Counted from the first letter of the stretch, positions 26,828 through 34,919 are shown. The stretch is 64,000 bases of DNA from Hymenobacter sublimis (GCF_023101345.1 NZ_CP095848.1:1363501-1427500), one strand, 5' to 3'. Notes: generated by a model from the letters alone, not told the origin. Numbers and translations are program-made.

Positions 26828-27643
26828 ATGCCCACTATTCTCGACAAAATCATTGCCCATAAGCGCCAGGAAGTTGCCAACCGCCAGAGCCTTGTGCCGG
26901 TGAAGCTGCTGGAGCAAAGCCTCTACATGCCGACGCCGCCCCTGAGCCTGCGCCGCTACTTGCTGCGCGACGATTTGAGCGGCATCATTGCCGAGTTCAA
27001 GCGCAAGTCGCCGAGCAAGGGCTTCATCAACCCCCACGCTCCGGTGGAGCGCACCACCCTGGGCTACATGCAGGCCGGCGCTTCGGCCCTGTCGGTGCTG
27101 ACGGACACCGAGTTTTTCGGGGGGAAGAATGAGGACCTGACCATTGCCCGCCGGTTTAATTTCTGCCCCATTCTGCGCAAGGATTTCGTGGTAGACGAGT
27201 ACCAGATTCTGGAAGCCAAGAGCATCGGGGCCGACGCCGTGCTGCTGATTGCGGCCGTGCTTAGCGGCGAGGAAGTGCTGCGCCTGGGCCGCCTGGCTAA
27301 AAGCCTGGGGCTGGAAGTGCTGCTCGAAATTCATAACGCCGAGGAGCTGGACAAAACCCTGCACCCCGACGCCGTGAGCCTGGTGGGCGTCAACAACCGC
27401 AACCTGCACGACTTCAGCGTGAGCCTGGATACCTCGGGCGAGCTGGCCCAGCGCATCCCCGACGAGTTCGTGAAAGTGACGGAAAGCGGCCTGACCTCGG
27501 CCGCCGACATTGAGGCGCTACGCCAGGTGGGTTACCGAGGCTTCCTGATCGGGGAAACGTTCATGCGTCACTCGCGGCCCGAAAAGGCCTGCGCCGCCTT
27601 GGTGCAGCAGCTCCGCGCCACCGAAGCCGTAACCCTACTATAA
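26828..27643 (+). CDS. trpC: Indole-3-glycerol phosphate synthase
   Basis: A 271-residue TIM-barrel enzyme that closes the indole ring of carboxyphenylaminodeoxyribulose phosphate. The catalytic and phosphate-site motifs are present: EFKRKSPSKG at 56-65, LRKDF at 116-120, GVNNRNL at about 194-200, and the late ESG at about 220. The stop codon shares one base with the trpF ATG (TAATG), so the two are coupled. TrpC and TrpF are separate proteins here rather than the fused form of enterobacteria. Confidence 0.96.
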   Translation: MPTILDKIIAHKRQEVANRQSLVPVKLLEQSLYMPTPPLSLRRYLLRDDLSGIIAEFKRKSPSKGFINPHAPVERTTLGYMQAGASALSVLTDTEFFGGKNEDLTIARRFNFCPILRKDFVVDEYQILEAKSIGADAVLLIAAVLSGEEVLRLGRLAKSLGLEVLLEIHNAEELDKTLHPDAVSLVGVNNRNLHDFSVSLDTSGELAQRIPDEFVKVTESGLTSAADIEALRQVGYRGFLIGETFMRHSRPEKACAALVQQLRATEAVTLL

Positions 27644-28272
27644 TGAGTGTGCGCCTGAAAGTCTGCGGCATGGCCCGGCCCGACAACCTGCGGGCGGTAG
27701 CCGCCCTGCGGCCCGACTTTCTGGGCTTCATCTTCTACCCCAAATCCCGGCGCTACGCCGCGCCCACGCTCACGCCCGCCGATGCGGCCACGGTTCCGGC
27801 TACTATCCGCAAGGTAGGCGTGTTCGTGGATGAGGACATGGCCGTAATGCAGGAGCGCATCACGGAGTACGGCTTGCAGGCGGTGCAGCTCCACGGCGCC
27901 GAAACGCCCGAAACCTGCGGGCTGCTGCGGGCTACGGGGGTAGCAGTTATTAAGGCGTTTGCGGTAGGGGAGAAGTTCGACTTTGCCCAGCTGCTACCCT
28001 ACGTGGGGCAGGTTGACTTTTTCCTATTTGATACGGCCGGCGCCCAGCCCGGCGGCAACGGCACGGCCTTCGACTGGCAGATTTTAAAGCAGTACCACCT
28101 GACCGTGCCCTATTTTCTGGCCGGCGGGCTGGCCCTGGAGCACGCCGCCGTCCTGCAAAACCTGCAGCTTCCAGGCCTGTTTGCCTTGGACCTCAACAGC
28201 CAATTTGAAACTGAGCCCGGCGTAAAAGATGCCGAGCTGCTGCGCCAGATGTTTCAGCAGTTACGCCCTTAA
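27643..28272 (+). CDS. trpF: Phosphoribosylanthranilate isomerase
   Basis: A 209-residue small TIM barrel that isomerises phosphoribosylanthranilate. The catalytic Cys8 lies in LKVCGM, GFIFYPKSRRY is at about 28-38, LHGAETPE at about 84, FLFDTAGAQPGGNGTAFDW carries the probable general-acid Asp, and FLAGGLALEHA is the phosphate site. Coupled to trpC by a one-base overlap. Confidence 0.95.
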   Translation: MSVRLKVCGMARPDNLRAVAALRPDFLGFIFYPKSRRYAAPTLTPADAATVPATIRKVGVFVDEDMAVMQERITEYGLQAVQLHGAETPETCGLLRATGVAVIKAFAVGEKFDFAQLLPYVGQVDFFLFDTAGAQPGGNGTAFDWQILKQYHLTVPYFLAGGLALEHAAVLQNLQLPGLFALDLNSQFETEPGVKDAELLRQMFQQLRP

Positions 28273-28353
28273 GTATCCGTTGCGCGCACCGTTTGGCAGG
28301 GCTTCGGCGCTGCCGCTTGGTGCGCTACCTACCCCAAAACTTCCCGAGAAATC

Positions 28354-29550
28354 ATGAGCACTACCTACCAACAACCCACGGAGCGCGGCTACTACGGCCA
28401 GTTCGGCGGCGCCTTCATTCCCGAAATGCTCTACCCCAACGTGGAAGAGCTGCGCCAGCAGTACCTCGATATTCTGGCCGACCCCGCCTTCCAGCAGGAG
28501 TACCAGCAGCTACTCCGCGACTACGTGGGCCGGCCGACTCCGCTGTTTGAAGCCAAGCGCTTATCGGCGAAGTATAACACCCGCGTGTACCTTAAGCGCG
28601 AGGACCTCTGCCACACCGGCGCCCACAAGGTAAACAACACCGTGGGGCAGATTTTGCTGGCCAAGCGCCTGGGCAAAACCCGCATTATTGCCGAAACCGG
28701 CGCCGGTCAGCACGGTGTGGCCACGGCCACGGTGTGCGCCCTGATGGGCATGCAGTGCATCGTGTACATGGGCGAAATTGACATGGAGCGCCAGAAGCCG
28801 AACGTGTACCGCATGCGCCTGCTAGGGGCCGAGGTACGCGCCGCCCTGAGCGGCAGCCGCACCCTCAAAGACGCTACCAACGAAGCCATTCGGGACTGGA
28901 TCGGCAACCCCGTCGACACGCACTACATCATTGGCTCCGTGGTCGGTCCGCACCCGTACCCCGATCTGGTGGCGCGCTTGCAGGCCGTTATCAGCGAGGA
29001 GATGCGCAAGCAGCTACTGGAAAAAACCGGTTCTGAGTTACCGAATTACGTAGTGGCCTGCGTGGGTGGCGGCTCGAATGCGGCCGGCGCTTTTTACCAC
29101 TTCCTGGAGGAGCCTTCCGTGAAGCTAGTGGCCGTGGAAGCGGCTGGGCACGGCGTCAACTCGGGACACTCGGCGGCTACTTCGGTGCTGGGCAAGCCGG
29201 GCATCATTCACGGCTCCCGCACCCTGCTCATGCAGGATGAGGACGGCCAGATTACCGAGCCGTATTCCTTGTCGGCGGGCCTCGATTACCCCGGCATCGG
29301 CCCCCTGCACGCCTTCCTGGCCGATTCGGGCCGGGCACAGTTCATTAGCATCGAAGACGAGGACGCCCTGCGCGCCGTAGCTGAGCTGAGCCGCCTGGAA
29401 GGCATCATTCCGGCCCTCGAAACCGCCCACGCCCTGGCGGCCCTGGGCCAGCTGGGCGCCGGCCCCGACGATGTGGTGGTGGTCAACCTCTCCGGCCGCG
29501 GCGACAAGGACCTGGAAACCTACCTCAAGTACGCCGACACTATTCTGTAA
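28354..29550 (+). CDS. trpB: Tryptophan synthase beta chain
   Basis: A 398-residue PLP enzyme that condenses indole with serine. The PLP lysine is Lys92 in [17 protein letters not shown] follows at about 113, the phosphate-binding loop [10 protein letters not shown] at about 235, and the C-terminal NLSGRGDKD at about 380. The ATG is 81 bases after the trpF stop. Length and motifs match the standard TrpB1 form that pairs with TrpA. Confidence 0.97.
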   Translation: MSTTYQQPTERGYYGQFGGAFIPEMLYPNVEELRQQYLDILADPAFQQEYQQLLRDYVGRPTPLFEAKRLSAKYNTRVYLKREDLCHTGAHKVNNTVGQILLAKRLGKTRIIAETGAGQHGVATATVCALMGMQCIVYMGEIDMERQKPNVYRMRLLGAEVRAALSGSRTLKDATNEAIRDWIGNPVDTHYIIGSVVGPHPYPDLVARLQAVISEEMRKQLLEKTGSELPNYVVACVGGGSNAAGAFYHFLEEPSVKLVAVEAAGHGVNSGHSAATSVLGKPGIIHGSRTLLMQDEDGQITEPYSLSAGLDYPGIGPLHAFLADSGRAQFISIEDEDALRAVAELSRLEGIIPALETAHALAALGQLGAGPDDVVVVNLSGRGDKDLETYLKYADTIL

Positions 29551-29568
29551 AGCCCGCTGACCTACCTG

Positions 29569-29597
29569 TGTCATGCTTCAGCAAACTCAGCATGACA
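29569..29597. repeat. Short hairpin between trpB and trpA
   Basis: TGTCATGCT (29569-29577) and AGCATGACA (29589-29597) form a perfect 9-bp stem with an 11-base loop. It has no T-run and shares the TGTCAT.C start with the longer palindromes at 26586 and 37079. Confidence 0.7.
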
Positions 29598-29610
29598 AAC
29601 AAAATTCATC

Positions 29611-30393
29611 ATGCAAAATCGTATTCAACAGGCTTTCCAGAAGAAAGGTAAAAACCTGCTCAACGTGTACTTTACCGCCGGCTACCCCCGCCTGCACGAT
29701 ACGGTGCCGCTGATTAAGTCGCTGTCGATGGCTGGCGCCGACCTTATCGAAATCGGCATGCCATTCTCTGACCCGCTGGCCGACGGGCCCGTTATTCAAG
29801 CCAGCAGTACCGCGGCCCTGCAAAACGGCATGAACATGCGGGTGCTGTTTCAGCAGCTGGAAGGCATCCGGGAGGAAGTGACCGAAACGCCCATTCTGCT
29901 CATGGGTTACCTCAATCCGGTGATGCAGTTCGGGGTAGAAAACTTCTGCCGCGAAGCTGCCGCCGCCGGCGTAGATGGCGTGATTCTGCCCGACTTGCCG
30001 CTCGACGACTACGTGGCCGAATACCAGGAACTGTTTCGCCGCTACAACCTGCGGCCGGTGTTTCTCATTACCCCGCAAACGGCCCCGGAGCGTATCCGCC
30101 GCATTGATGAGCTGACGGATTCCTTTCTCTACCTCGTATCAGGTCCTGGCACTACCGGCGGCGCGAATACCCAGGCTGAGGGCGTGCAAGAGGCTTATTT
30201 TCAGCGCATTGAGGCCATGAACCTGCGTAACCCCCGCCTCATCGGCTTCGGTATCGGCGACAAGGCCTCCTTCCAGCGGGCTTGCCAATACGCCGAAGGT
30301 GCCATTATCGGCTCGGCCCTGATTCGGGCCCTGGAAGGCACCGATGATGCCCCGGCCGCCGCTACCCGGTTTGTGCAGTTGGTGCTGGCCTAG
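29611..30393 (+). CDS. trpA: Tryptophan synthase alpha chain
   Basis: A 260-residue TIM barrel that splits indole-3-glycerol phosphate to indole and glyceraldehyde phosphate. The catalytic residues Glu47 (in LIEIGM) and Asp58 (in SDPLADGP) match the known E49/D60 pair of the E. coli enzyme. The loop SGPGTTGG is at about 176-183 and the phosphate site IGFGIGDKAS is at about 210. A perfect palindrome follows it before the DAHP synthase gene. Confidence 0.96.
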   Translation: MQNRIQQAFQKKGKNLLNVYFTAGYPRLHDTVPLIKSLSMAGADLIEIGMPFSDPLADGPVIQASSTAALQNGMNMRVLFQQLEGIREEVTETPILLMGYLNPVMQFGVENFCREAAAAGVDGVILPDLPLDDYVAEYQELFRRYNLRPVFLITPQTAPERIRRIDELTDSFLYLVSGPGTTGGANTQAEGVQEAYFQRIEAMNLRNPRLIGFGIGDKASFQRACQYAEGAIIGSALIRALEGTDDAPAAATRFVQLVLA

Positions 30394-30411
30394 CATTACA
30401 AAGAACCTCAC

Positions 30412-30500
30412 GCCGAGCGTAGCGAAGCATCTGGCTCGGCTGATGCCTGCTTGCTATGGCAATGTCAGCCAGCCGAGCCAGATGCTTCGCTACGCTCGGC
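30412..30500. repeat. 31-bp perfect inverted repeat between trpA and the DAHP synthase gene
   Basis: Arms 30412-30442 and 30470-30500 are exactly complementary over 31 bp (the arm begins GCCGAGCGTAGCGAAGCATC), with a 27-base spacer. No T-run follows. It belongs to the same style of palindrome as that at 8132-8226, where the arm contains a similar GCGGAGCGAAG segment. Confidence 0.92.
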
Positions 30501-30529
30501 ATGACCATCGACTTTCTCTTCCCCTGAAT

Positions 30530-31543
30530 ATGATCATCCAACTCGACGCCCATATCTCCGAAGCCGCTCAAAAGACCATTGAAGGCCACATCAAGGCCCT
30601 CAAATACAAAATTACCAACGTCAAAACCCAGCGCGCCCACTACCTTGTGGCCATCGGCAAAGCCGATGTGGACCTGCGTACCATTGGGCAGCTGCCGGGC
30701 ATCCTGGATATTCACCAAGTTTCCGATGAGTATCAACTGGTGTCGCGCAAGTGGCGGGTGCGCCCCACCGTGCTCGACCTCGGCGACGGCGTGCGGGTAG
30801 GAGAGGGCAGCCTCACACTGGCAGCCGGCCCCTGCAGCATCGAGAGCGAGGCCCAGATGGAAAGCATCATGCAGCACCTGCTGGACAACGACGTGCGCAT
30901 TATGCGCGGTGGCGTATTTAAGCCCCGTTCCTCGCCCTACTCCTTCCGGGGGCTAGGCATGGAGGGGCTGAAACTGTTCCACCAGATGGCGCGGGCGCGG
31001 GGCATCAAAATCGTGACGGAAGTCATGCAGGTGTCGCAGGTAGAGGAAATGCACGACTACGTGGACGTGTTTCAGGTAGGCGCCCGCAACACCCAGAATT
31101 TCAACCTGCTGGATGCTCTAGGCGGCGTTGACAAGCCGGTGCTAATCAAGCGGGGCATTTCAGGCACCATCGAAGAGCTGCTGTCTTCGGCGGAGTACGT
31201 GTTTTCGGGCGGCAACGAGAAGCTAATCCTCTGCGAGCGAGGCATCCGAACCTTTGAAACGGCCTCGCGCAACACTCTGGATTTGAACGCGGTGCCCATC
31301 CTGAAGGAGAAGACCCACTTGCCCGTCATCGTGGACCCTTCTCACGGCATCGGCATCCGCGACTACGTGCCTTCCATGGCCCTAGCCGCCGTCATGGCCG
31401 GCGCCGACGGCATCATCTACGAGGCCCACGAGAAGCCCGAAGAAGCCGCCTCCGACGGAGCTCAAACCCTGAATTTTCAGGAGTCGGCGCGCTTGGTTCA
31501 CAACCTGCGCAAGGTGTACCAGCTGCGCCAGGAGCTGGAATAA
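30530..31543 (+). CDS. aroF: 3-deoxy-7-phosphoheptulonate (DAHP) synthase, AroF/AroG type with N-terminal ferredoxin-like domain
   Basis: A 337-residue enzyme joining phosphoenolpyruvate and erythrose 4-phosphate, the entry step to chorismate. The start MIIQLDAHISEAAQK is used because the preceding in-frame sequence lies in trpA and the palindrome. Residues 1-70 form the regulatory ferredoxin-like domain and 95-337 the catalytic barrel: LAAGPCSIES, RGGVFKPRSSPYSFRG, QVGARNTQNF, LCERGIRTFE and VDPSHGIG. Placement at the end of the trp operon would couple chorismate supply to tryptophan need. Confidence 0.94.
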   Translation: MIIQLDAHISEAAQKTIEGHIKALKYKITNVKTQRAHYLVAIGKADVDLRTIGQLPGILDIHQVSDEYQLVSRKWRVRPTVLDLGDGVRVGEGSLTLAAGPCSIESEAQMESIMQHLLDNDVRIMRGGVFKPRSSPYSFRGLGMEGLKLFHQMARARGIKIVTEVMQVSQVEEMHDYVDVFQVGARNTQNFNLLDALGGVDKPVLIKRGISGTIEELLSSAEYVFSGGNEKLILCERGIRTFETASRNTLDLNAVPILKEKTHLPVIVDPSHGIGIRDYVPSMALAAVMAGADGIIYEAHEKPEEAASDGAQTLNFQESARLVHNLRKVYQLRQELE

Positions 31544-31571
31544 CCCGGAATGAGGTAAAGAGGCAATATTT

Positions 31572-31639
31572 CGCGTTACGTGAGTTGCTGTTATTACAAC
31601 TGCATCGTTCTGCCCCAAGACGTTCAACGACGTAACGCG
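31572..31639. repeat. Inverted repeat after the trp/aro operon
   Basis: CGCGTTACGT (31572-31581) and ACGTAACGCG (31630-31639) are perfect 10-bp arms around a 48-base spacer. Less regular flanking matches are GGTAAAGAGG upstream and CACCTCTCTACC downstream. A genuine terminator lies a few bases further on. Confidence 0.6.
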
Positions 31640-31674
31640 ACACTTCACCTCTCTACCGTAGTTAATGGTTTGAC

Positions 31675-31712
31675 ACACCGCCCCGGCTCAACTGAGCCGG
31701 GGCGGTGTTTTA
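31675..31712 (+). terminator. Terminator of the trp/aro operon
   Basis: A perfect 16-bp stem (ACACCGCCCCGGCTCA and its complement) with a minimal loop is followed by TTTTATAT. It lies 130 bases after the DAHP synthase stop and just before the AraC-type gene. Confidence 0.85.
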
Positions 31713-31748
31713 TATAGCCGAAAGCTAATCTACTGCTACCTTGCTGGT

Positions 31749-33050
31749 ATGGTCTTCGGTTTCAACCAGTACAGCGGATTGCTGTTGCCGTTTTTCGTGC
31801 AGGGCATGGTGGTGGCCGCGGTGCTAGTTGTGCGCAGCCGCCGCAACGACGCCGCCGCCGACCGGTGGCTGGCCCTGTTGCTGTTGCTCCACGCCCTGCG
31901 CCTAGCTCAGTGGATGCTCGGCTTTGCCGGTTGGTACGACGCGCACGATGCCCATAGCACGTTCATGTTCTACTTTCCGTTCCACCACTGGCTGGCCGTA
32001 GGACCAGCGCTGTATTTCTACTTTCGCAGCCTCACCAACCAGGAGTTCCGACTGACGCGGCGGCACTGGCGCGCCTTCGGGCCCGAGCTAGCCTGGCTAG
32101 GCCTGTACCTAGTGGGGTTGCTGTACGATGTTGGGTGGTGGCACGGGCTGCGGGGCCAGCCGCTGCCGGCCCACTTCGGCACCAAGGGCCCCGTTGCGGC
32201 CTGGGCCGATGAGCAGCCCATTAAAGTAGTGGTGGATATTCTGAGCTACGTGCTGGTGCTCTACTTCACGCTACGCACCCTCCGCGAGTACCGCGCCTAC
32301 GCCCGCTACCTCAACGATAACTTCTCCGACACCGACCGAATTCGGTTTCGCTGGCTGCGCAACGTACTGATAGCAGTGGGCATTGGCACGGGCGTAACCC
32401 TAGTCTTCGGCGTTGTTAACCTTGTGGTGCCCCTGAGCTACTATCAGGCTTGGTACGACTACCTGTTCACGGGCTTGCTGCTTTACTACCTCAGCATTGC
32501 CGGGCTTCTTACGGGCTACCGCCTAGCCAGCCTGCGCTTCCAGCCGGCCGAAGAGGCCCCCGTACCTGACCTCCTTCCAGAACCACCTATCCTGGTGCAA
32601 CCTCCCACTGCCGCGCCGGCCAAGGCGCGGCAGCTCCTTGCGGCCGCCGGCGCGGCCGCCAACCTGGCTGCGCCGGCGCCTACCCCCGCGCCGGCCCCCG
32701 ATGCCCCCGAGCTGGAACGCTGGACCCAACGCCTGCTTCGCCACATGGAAGCCGAGCGGCCCTACCTGGCGCCCGAGCTGACTTTGGGGGAGCTGGCAAC
32801 TCAGCTGCGCACTAACACTTCCTGGTTGTCCAGGGTCATCAACGCGGGCTGCGGCCAGAACTTCAACGACTTCATCAATGAATACCGGATACGGGAGGCC
32901 GAGCGCCGCCTGCGCGACCCGCAGTTTCGGCACTACACCCTGTTGGCCGTGGCCTTGGAGGTAGGCTTTAACTCCAAGTCCACCTTCAACCGGGTATTTC
33001 GGAAGCTGCGAGGCGTCACGCCCAGCGAGGTGGCCCGCCGGAGCACCTAG
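31749..33050 (+). CDS. Membrane-anchored AraC-family transcriptional regulator
   Basis: A 433-residue protein. Residues 1-255 contain about seven hydrophobic segments (for example QYSGLLLPFFVQGMVVAAVLV cut at positions 7-27), then a Pro/Ala-rich cytoplasmic linker (265-310), then a C-terminal AraC HTH (about 320-430). In the HTH, LTLGELATQLRTNTSWLSRVIN is the first helix-turn-helix (positions 345-366), and VALEVGFNSKSTFNRVFRK is the second. This layout is common in Bacteroidota, where the membrane part is thought to sense an external signal. Signal and targets are unknown; the gene lies upstream of the lipoprotein and hydroxylase genes. Confidence 0.9.
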   Translation: MVFGFNQYSGLLLPFFVQGMVVAAVLVVRSRRNDAAADRWLALLLLLHALRLAQWMLGFAGWYDAHDAHSTFMFYFPFHHWLAVGPALYFYFRSLTNQEFRLTRRHWRAFGPELAWLGLYLVGLLYDVGWWHGLRGQPLPAHFGTKGPVAAWADEQPIKVVVDILSYVLVLYFTLRTLREYRAYARYLNDNFSDTDRIRFRWLRNVLIAVGIGTGVTLVFGVVNLVVPLSYYQAWYDYLFTGLLLYYLSIAGLLTGYRLASLRFQPAEEAPVPDLLPEPPILVQPPTAAPAKARQLLAAAGAAANLAAPAPTPAPAPDAPELERWTQRLLRHMEAERPYLAPELTLGELATQLRTNTSWLSRVINAGCGQNFNDFINEYRIREAERRLRDPQFRHYTLLAVALEVGFNSKSTFNRVFRKLRGVTPSEVARRST

Positions 33051-33163
33051 GCGGATGAACGTGCCAAATCATATAGTAGGACGTTCCAGAAGGTAAATTG
33101 AAGCGGTTAGGGAGCTAGCAGGTAGTTGCTTTGAGCCATCATTGCACCTTAACCCTACTCCTC

Positions 33164-33556
33164 ATGCTTGCTTCCATTTTTTCCCGCTCCCACTCTTGGC
33201 TGCTGACCTTAGCCGCCGTGTGCGCCCTAGCTACCAGCTGCTGGGCCAACCTGACATCCGATTTATTTATTGAGGCCGGCAAGCAGTTTGTGCTGGGCGG
33301 CGGGCAGCCTGGGGCCTTCAAGGTAGAGGCGCGCAACGTGGGCAAGGTTCCCATTGAGATAAAAGAACGGCCCCGCGGAGGCGGCATCTTCACCAAAACC
33401 ACTTTGGCTCCCGGGGCCCGGGGCACCTTGCGCTTCATGGCCGGTTCCACGGCCGTGCTTCTGAACCCTTCTGCGGTGCAGGCTCATCTAAACCTAAAGG
33501 TATCCGGTGACACCAAGAGCCTAAGTATGACCTACGAGCCCAGCGGTAAGCTGTAG
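33164..33556 (+). CDS. Small lipoprotein of unknown function
   Basis: A 130-residue protein. The ATG at 33164 gives MLASIFSRSHSW and a lipobox ATSC (Cys26); a TTG 11 codons upstream is a poorer choice. The mature part is predicted all-beta, with GKQFVLGGGQPGAFKVEARNV at its start (positions 42-62) and a GGGIFTKTTLAPGARG turn. No family recognised. Confidence 0.7.
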   Translation: MLASIFSRSHSWLLTLAAVCALATSCWANLTSDLFIEAGKQFVLGGGQPGAFKVEARNVGKVPIEIKERPRGGGIFTKTTLAPGARGTLRFMAGSTAVLLNPSAVQAHLNLKVSGDTKSLSMTYEPSGKL

Positions 33557-33604
33557 TTTCTCACCCCGAATGCTGCTGTCTATTATGAAAAGTTACTGCT
33601 GGGT

Positions 33605-33763
33605 ATGTACTGCCAACAGCCCTTGTTTTATGGCTACATCTTACTGGGAAGCACCGGCGCTGGCCGCTACTTCCTCGATTACTGGCTAACACGCCGCCCA
33701 AGTTGGGTGGTGGCCCCGCTGCAGTCCGTTCCGGCGGCTGTAGGAGCCGTGCTAAAGATGTAG
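33605..33763 (+). pseudogene. Possible remnant of a membrane protein gene
   Basis: A 52-codon frame (start MYCQQPLFYGYILLGSTG) with hydrophobic and aromatic-rich content ends at TAG 33761. It is in the same frame as the preceding lipoprotein, and the open stretch continues back to that gene's stop codon with AVYYEKLLLG. No ribosome binding site is evident. It could be a decayed gene, a 3' extension lost to a nonsense mutation, or chance. Confidence 0.25.
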
Positions 33764-33817
33764 GACTTGGCGCACGAAAAAATCGTGGGCTAAGGGCACT
33801 GTATTCAGGGAGAACTG

Positions 33818-33825
33818 TATATTTG
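33818..33825 (+). promoter_or_regulatory. -7 promoter box of the first hydroxylase leader
   Basis: TATATTTG is an exact match to TAnnTTTG. No TTG is found at the usual 19-20-base distance upstream, so the promoter is weaker than the trp one or activator-dependent. The first ATG of the leader lies only seven bases after the box. Confidence 0.6.
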
Positions 33826-33832
33826 TAATATC

Positions 33833-33922
33833 ATGCTGAACCTAACCGCAAAGTGCTTTAACCTGATGAATATTCGCCCCGTGCAGGGCGAGGTCGGGCC
33901 TCTTTGCGGACAGGAAAGTTAG
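33833..33922 (+). CDS. Possible leader peptide upstream of the first hydroxylase gene
   Basis: A 29-codon frame (start MLNLTAKCFNLMN) begins eight bases after the -7 box and ends at TAG 33920. It has one Phe codon (position 9), no Tyr or Trp, and therefore no obvious stalling run. It overlaps a strongly structured RNA region. It may be a translated leader or simply a chance frame across a structured RNA. Confidence 0.35.
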   Translation: MLNLTAKCFNLMNIRPVQGEVGPLCGQES

Positions 33923-33994
33923 AAGCGCAGCATGACACTTCTCCCCTGAAAATCTCGCGAAAGCCCGACTCCTACCAGGAGCCGGGCTTTTTTT
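33846..33994 (+). ncRNA. Structured leader (attenuator or riboswitch candidate) before the first hydroxylase gene
   Basis: Segment A CCGCAAAG (33846-33853) pairs perfectly with A' CTTTGCGG (33902-33909), enclosing a CGCCC/GGGCG hairpin. Segment B (33854-33865, TGCTTTAACCTG) pairs with B' (33911-33928) as UGCUU/AAGCG, UAAC/GUUA and CUG/CAG with small bulges. The order A-B-A'-B' means the two helices form a pseudoknot or exclude each other. A terminator follows (33960-33994: stem AAAGCCCG.CTCCT / AGGAG.CGGGCTTT plus T-run). GTCGGGC (33893-33899) can pair with GCCCGAC (33963-33969) of the terminator, giving an antiterminator. No known riboswitch class was recognised. Confidence 0.7.
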
Positions 33995-34017
33995 CTGCCC
34001 CTTATTCGCTACCTCCT

Positions 34018-34752
34018 ATGGTACAGCAACAGTACGACCGGTATACGGCCCAGGATCAGTTGGTTTGGAAGGTATTGTTCGACCGTCAGACGGCCCTGCT
34101 GCACAAGCGGGCTTGCTCGGCCTTTGGCCGGGGGCTGGCTGCTGTTGGTTTTCACCGCAATGCCATTCCCGATTTTGAGCAAGTAAACCAGCGCCTGCTC
34201 AAAGCTACCGGCTGGCAGCTGGAACCGGTGCAGGGCCTGCTCGGCGACGCCGACTTCTTCGGCTTGCTGGCCCAGCGCAAGTTTCCCGCTACCGTCTGGA
34301 TTCGGTCTATGGAGCAGTTTGACTTCATCGAAGAGCCCGATTTATTTCACGGGGTGTTTGGGCATGTACCGCTGCTCATGGACCATGCCTTTGCCGACTT
34401 TCTGCATTTTCTGGGCCGCGTGGCCGCGCAGCACCTGCATGATGCCGCCGCCCTGACCCGCCTAGAGCGCCTCTACGGCTTCACGGTGCAGTTTGGCATG
34501 GTGCTGGAAAAGGACGAGGCCCGCATGTACGGCGCTGGCTTGCTGTCTTCCTCCGGCGAGATTCATCATTGTCTCGGCGACGCAACTCGCCGCGCCCCCT
34601 TCGATCTGGCTACGGTGCTGCACACGCCTTATAGTGAAGCGCATTTGCAGGAGCAGTACTTCGTGCTCAATAGCTGGGACCAACTCACGGAAAGCGTAGC
34701 CGAGCTGGCCGCCTTGCTCTCCACGGGCTGGGAACTGCAGCCCGTAAAATAA
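34018..34752 (+). CDS. Aromatic amino acid hydroxylase paralogue with altered iron site
   Basis: A 244-residue member of the biopterin-dependent aromatic amino acid hydroxylase family, similar in length to bacterial phenylalanine hydroxylases. The start MVQQQYDRYTAQDQ follows the terminator and is preferred to an upstream in-frame ATG that would read through the attenuator. The two iron-ligand histidines are kept (His111 and His116 in FHGVFGHVPLL). The third ligand, Glu in the family motif WFTVEFG, is Gln158 here (GFTVQFG). The Asp after the first His is Gly112 and the Trp of the same motif is Gly. Outside these sites it aligns well with the second copy at 35122. It may be inactive, regulatory, or of changed chemistry. 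Confidence 0.85.
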   Translation: MVQQQYDRYTAQDQLVWKVLFDRQTALLHKRACSAFGRGLAAVGFHRNAIPDFEQVNQRLLKATGWQLEPVQGLLGDADFFGLLAQRKFPATVWIRSMEQFDFIEEPDLFHGVFGHVPLLMDHAFADFLHFLGRVAAQHLHDAAALTRLERLYGFTVQFGMVLEKDEARMYGAGLLSSSGEIHHCLGDATRRAPFDLATVLHTPYSEAHLQEQYFVLNSWDQLTESVAELAALLSTGWELQPVK

Positions 34753-34919
34753 GACCCTTGCAGCGGGCCAGTAACAGCCAGTGGGTTAGCAATCGGTTTC
34801 GCGTTTAGGCAGGAGTGAGCCAGGACGGGCAGCAAGCGGGGGTGGGATACCAACTGCTGCTCCTGCTCACTTCGGCCGCCGCCTCAGCGGTTCGCAGAAC
34901 AGGTTTCTTGCCCGCTGGC

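Noticed and set aside
30344-30529. Earlier start for the DAHP synthase inside trpA
   Set aside because: It would translate the end of trpA in another frame plus a palindrome; the ATG at 30530 gives the conserved ferredoxin-like domain start.
33854-33880. TPP riboswitch word AACCTGAT in the same leader
   Set aside because: The partner elements (GGGGUGC, CUGAGA, and the second arm with GCGNAGGGA) are absent.
33846-33912. tRNA-like element (8-bp closing stem, about 67 nt)
   Set aside because: No D-arm, anticodon arm or T-arm (GGTTCRA) pattern is found inside; the segment fits a structured leader better.
33863-33917. Hammerhead-like core words CTGATGA (33863-33869) and GAAA (33914-33917) in the first hydroxylase leader
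   Set aside because: The sequence after CTGATGA does not pair with the sequence before GAAA, so stem II cannot form, and no cleavage-site UH is in the right place. The words are coincidental.
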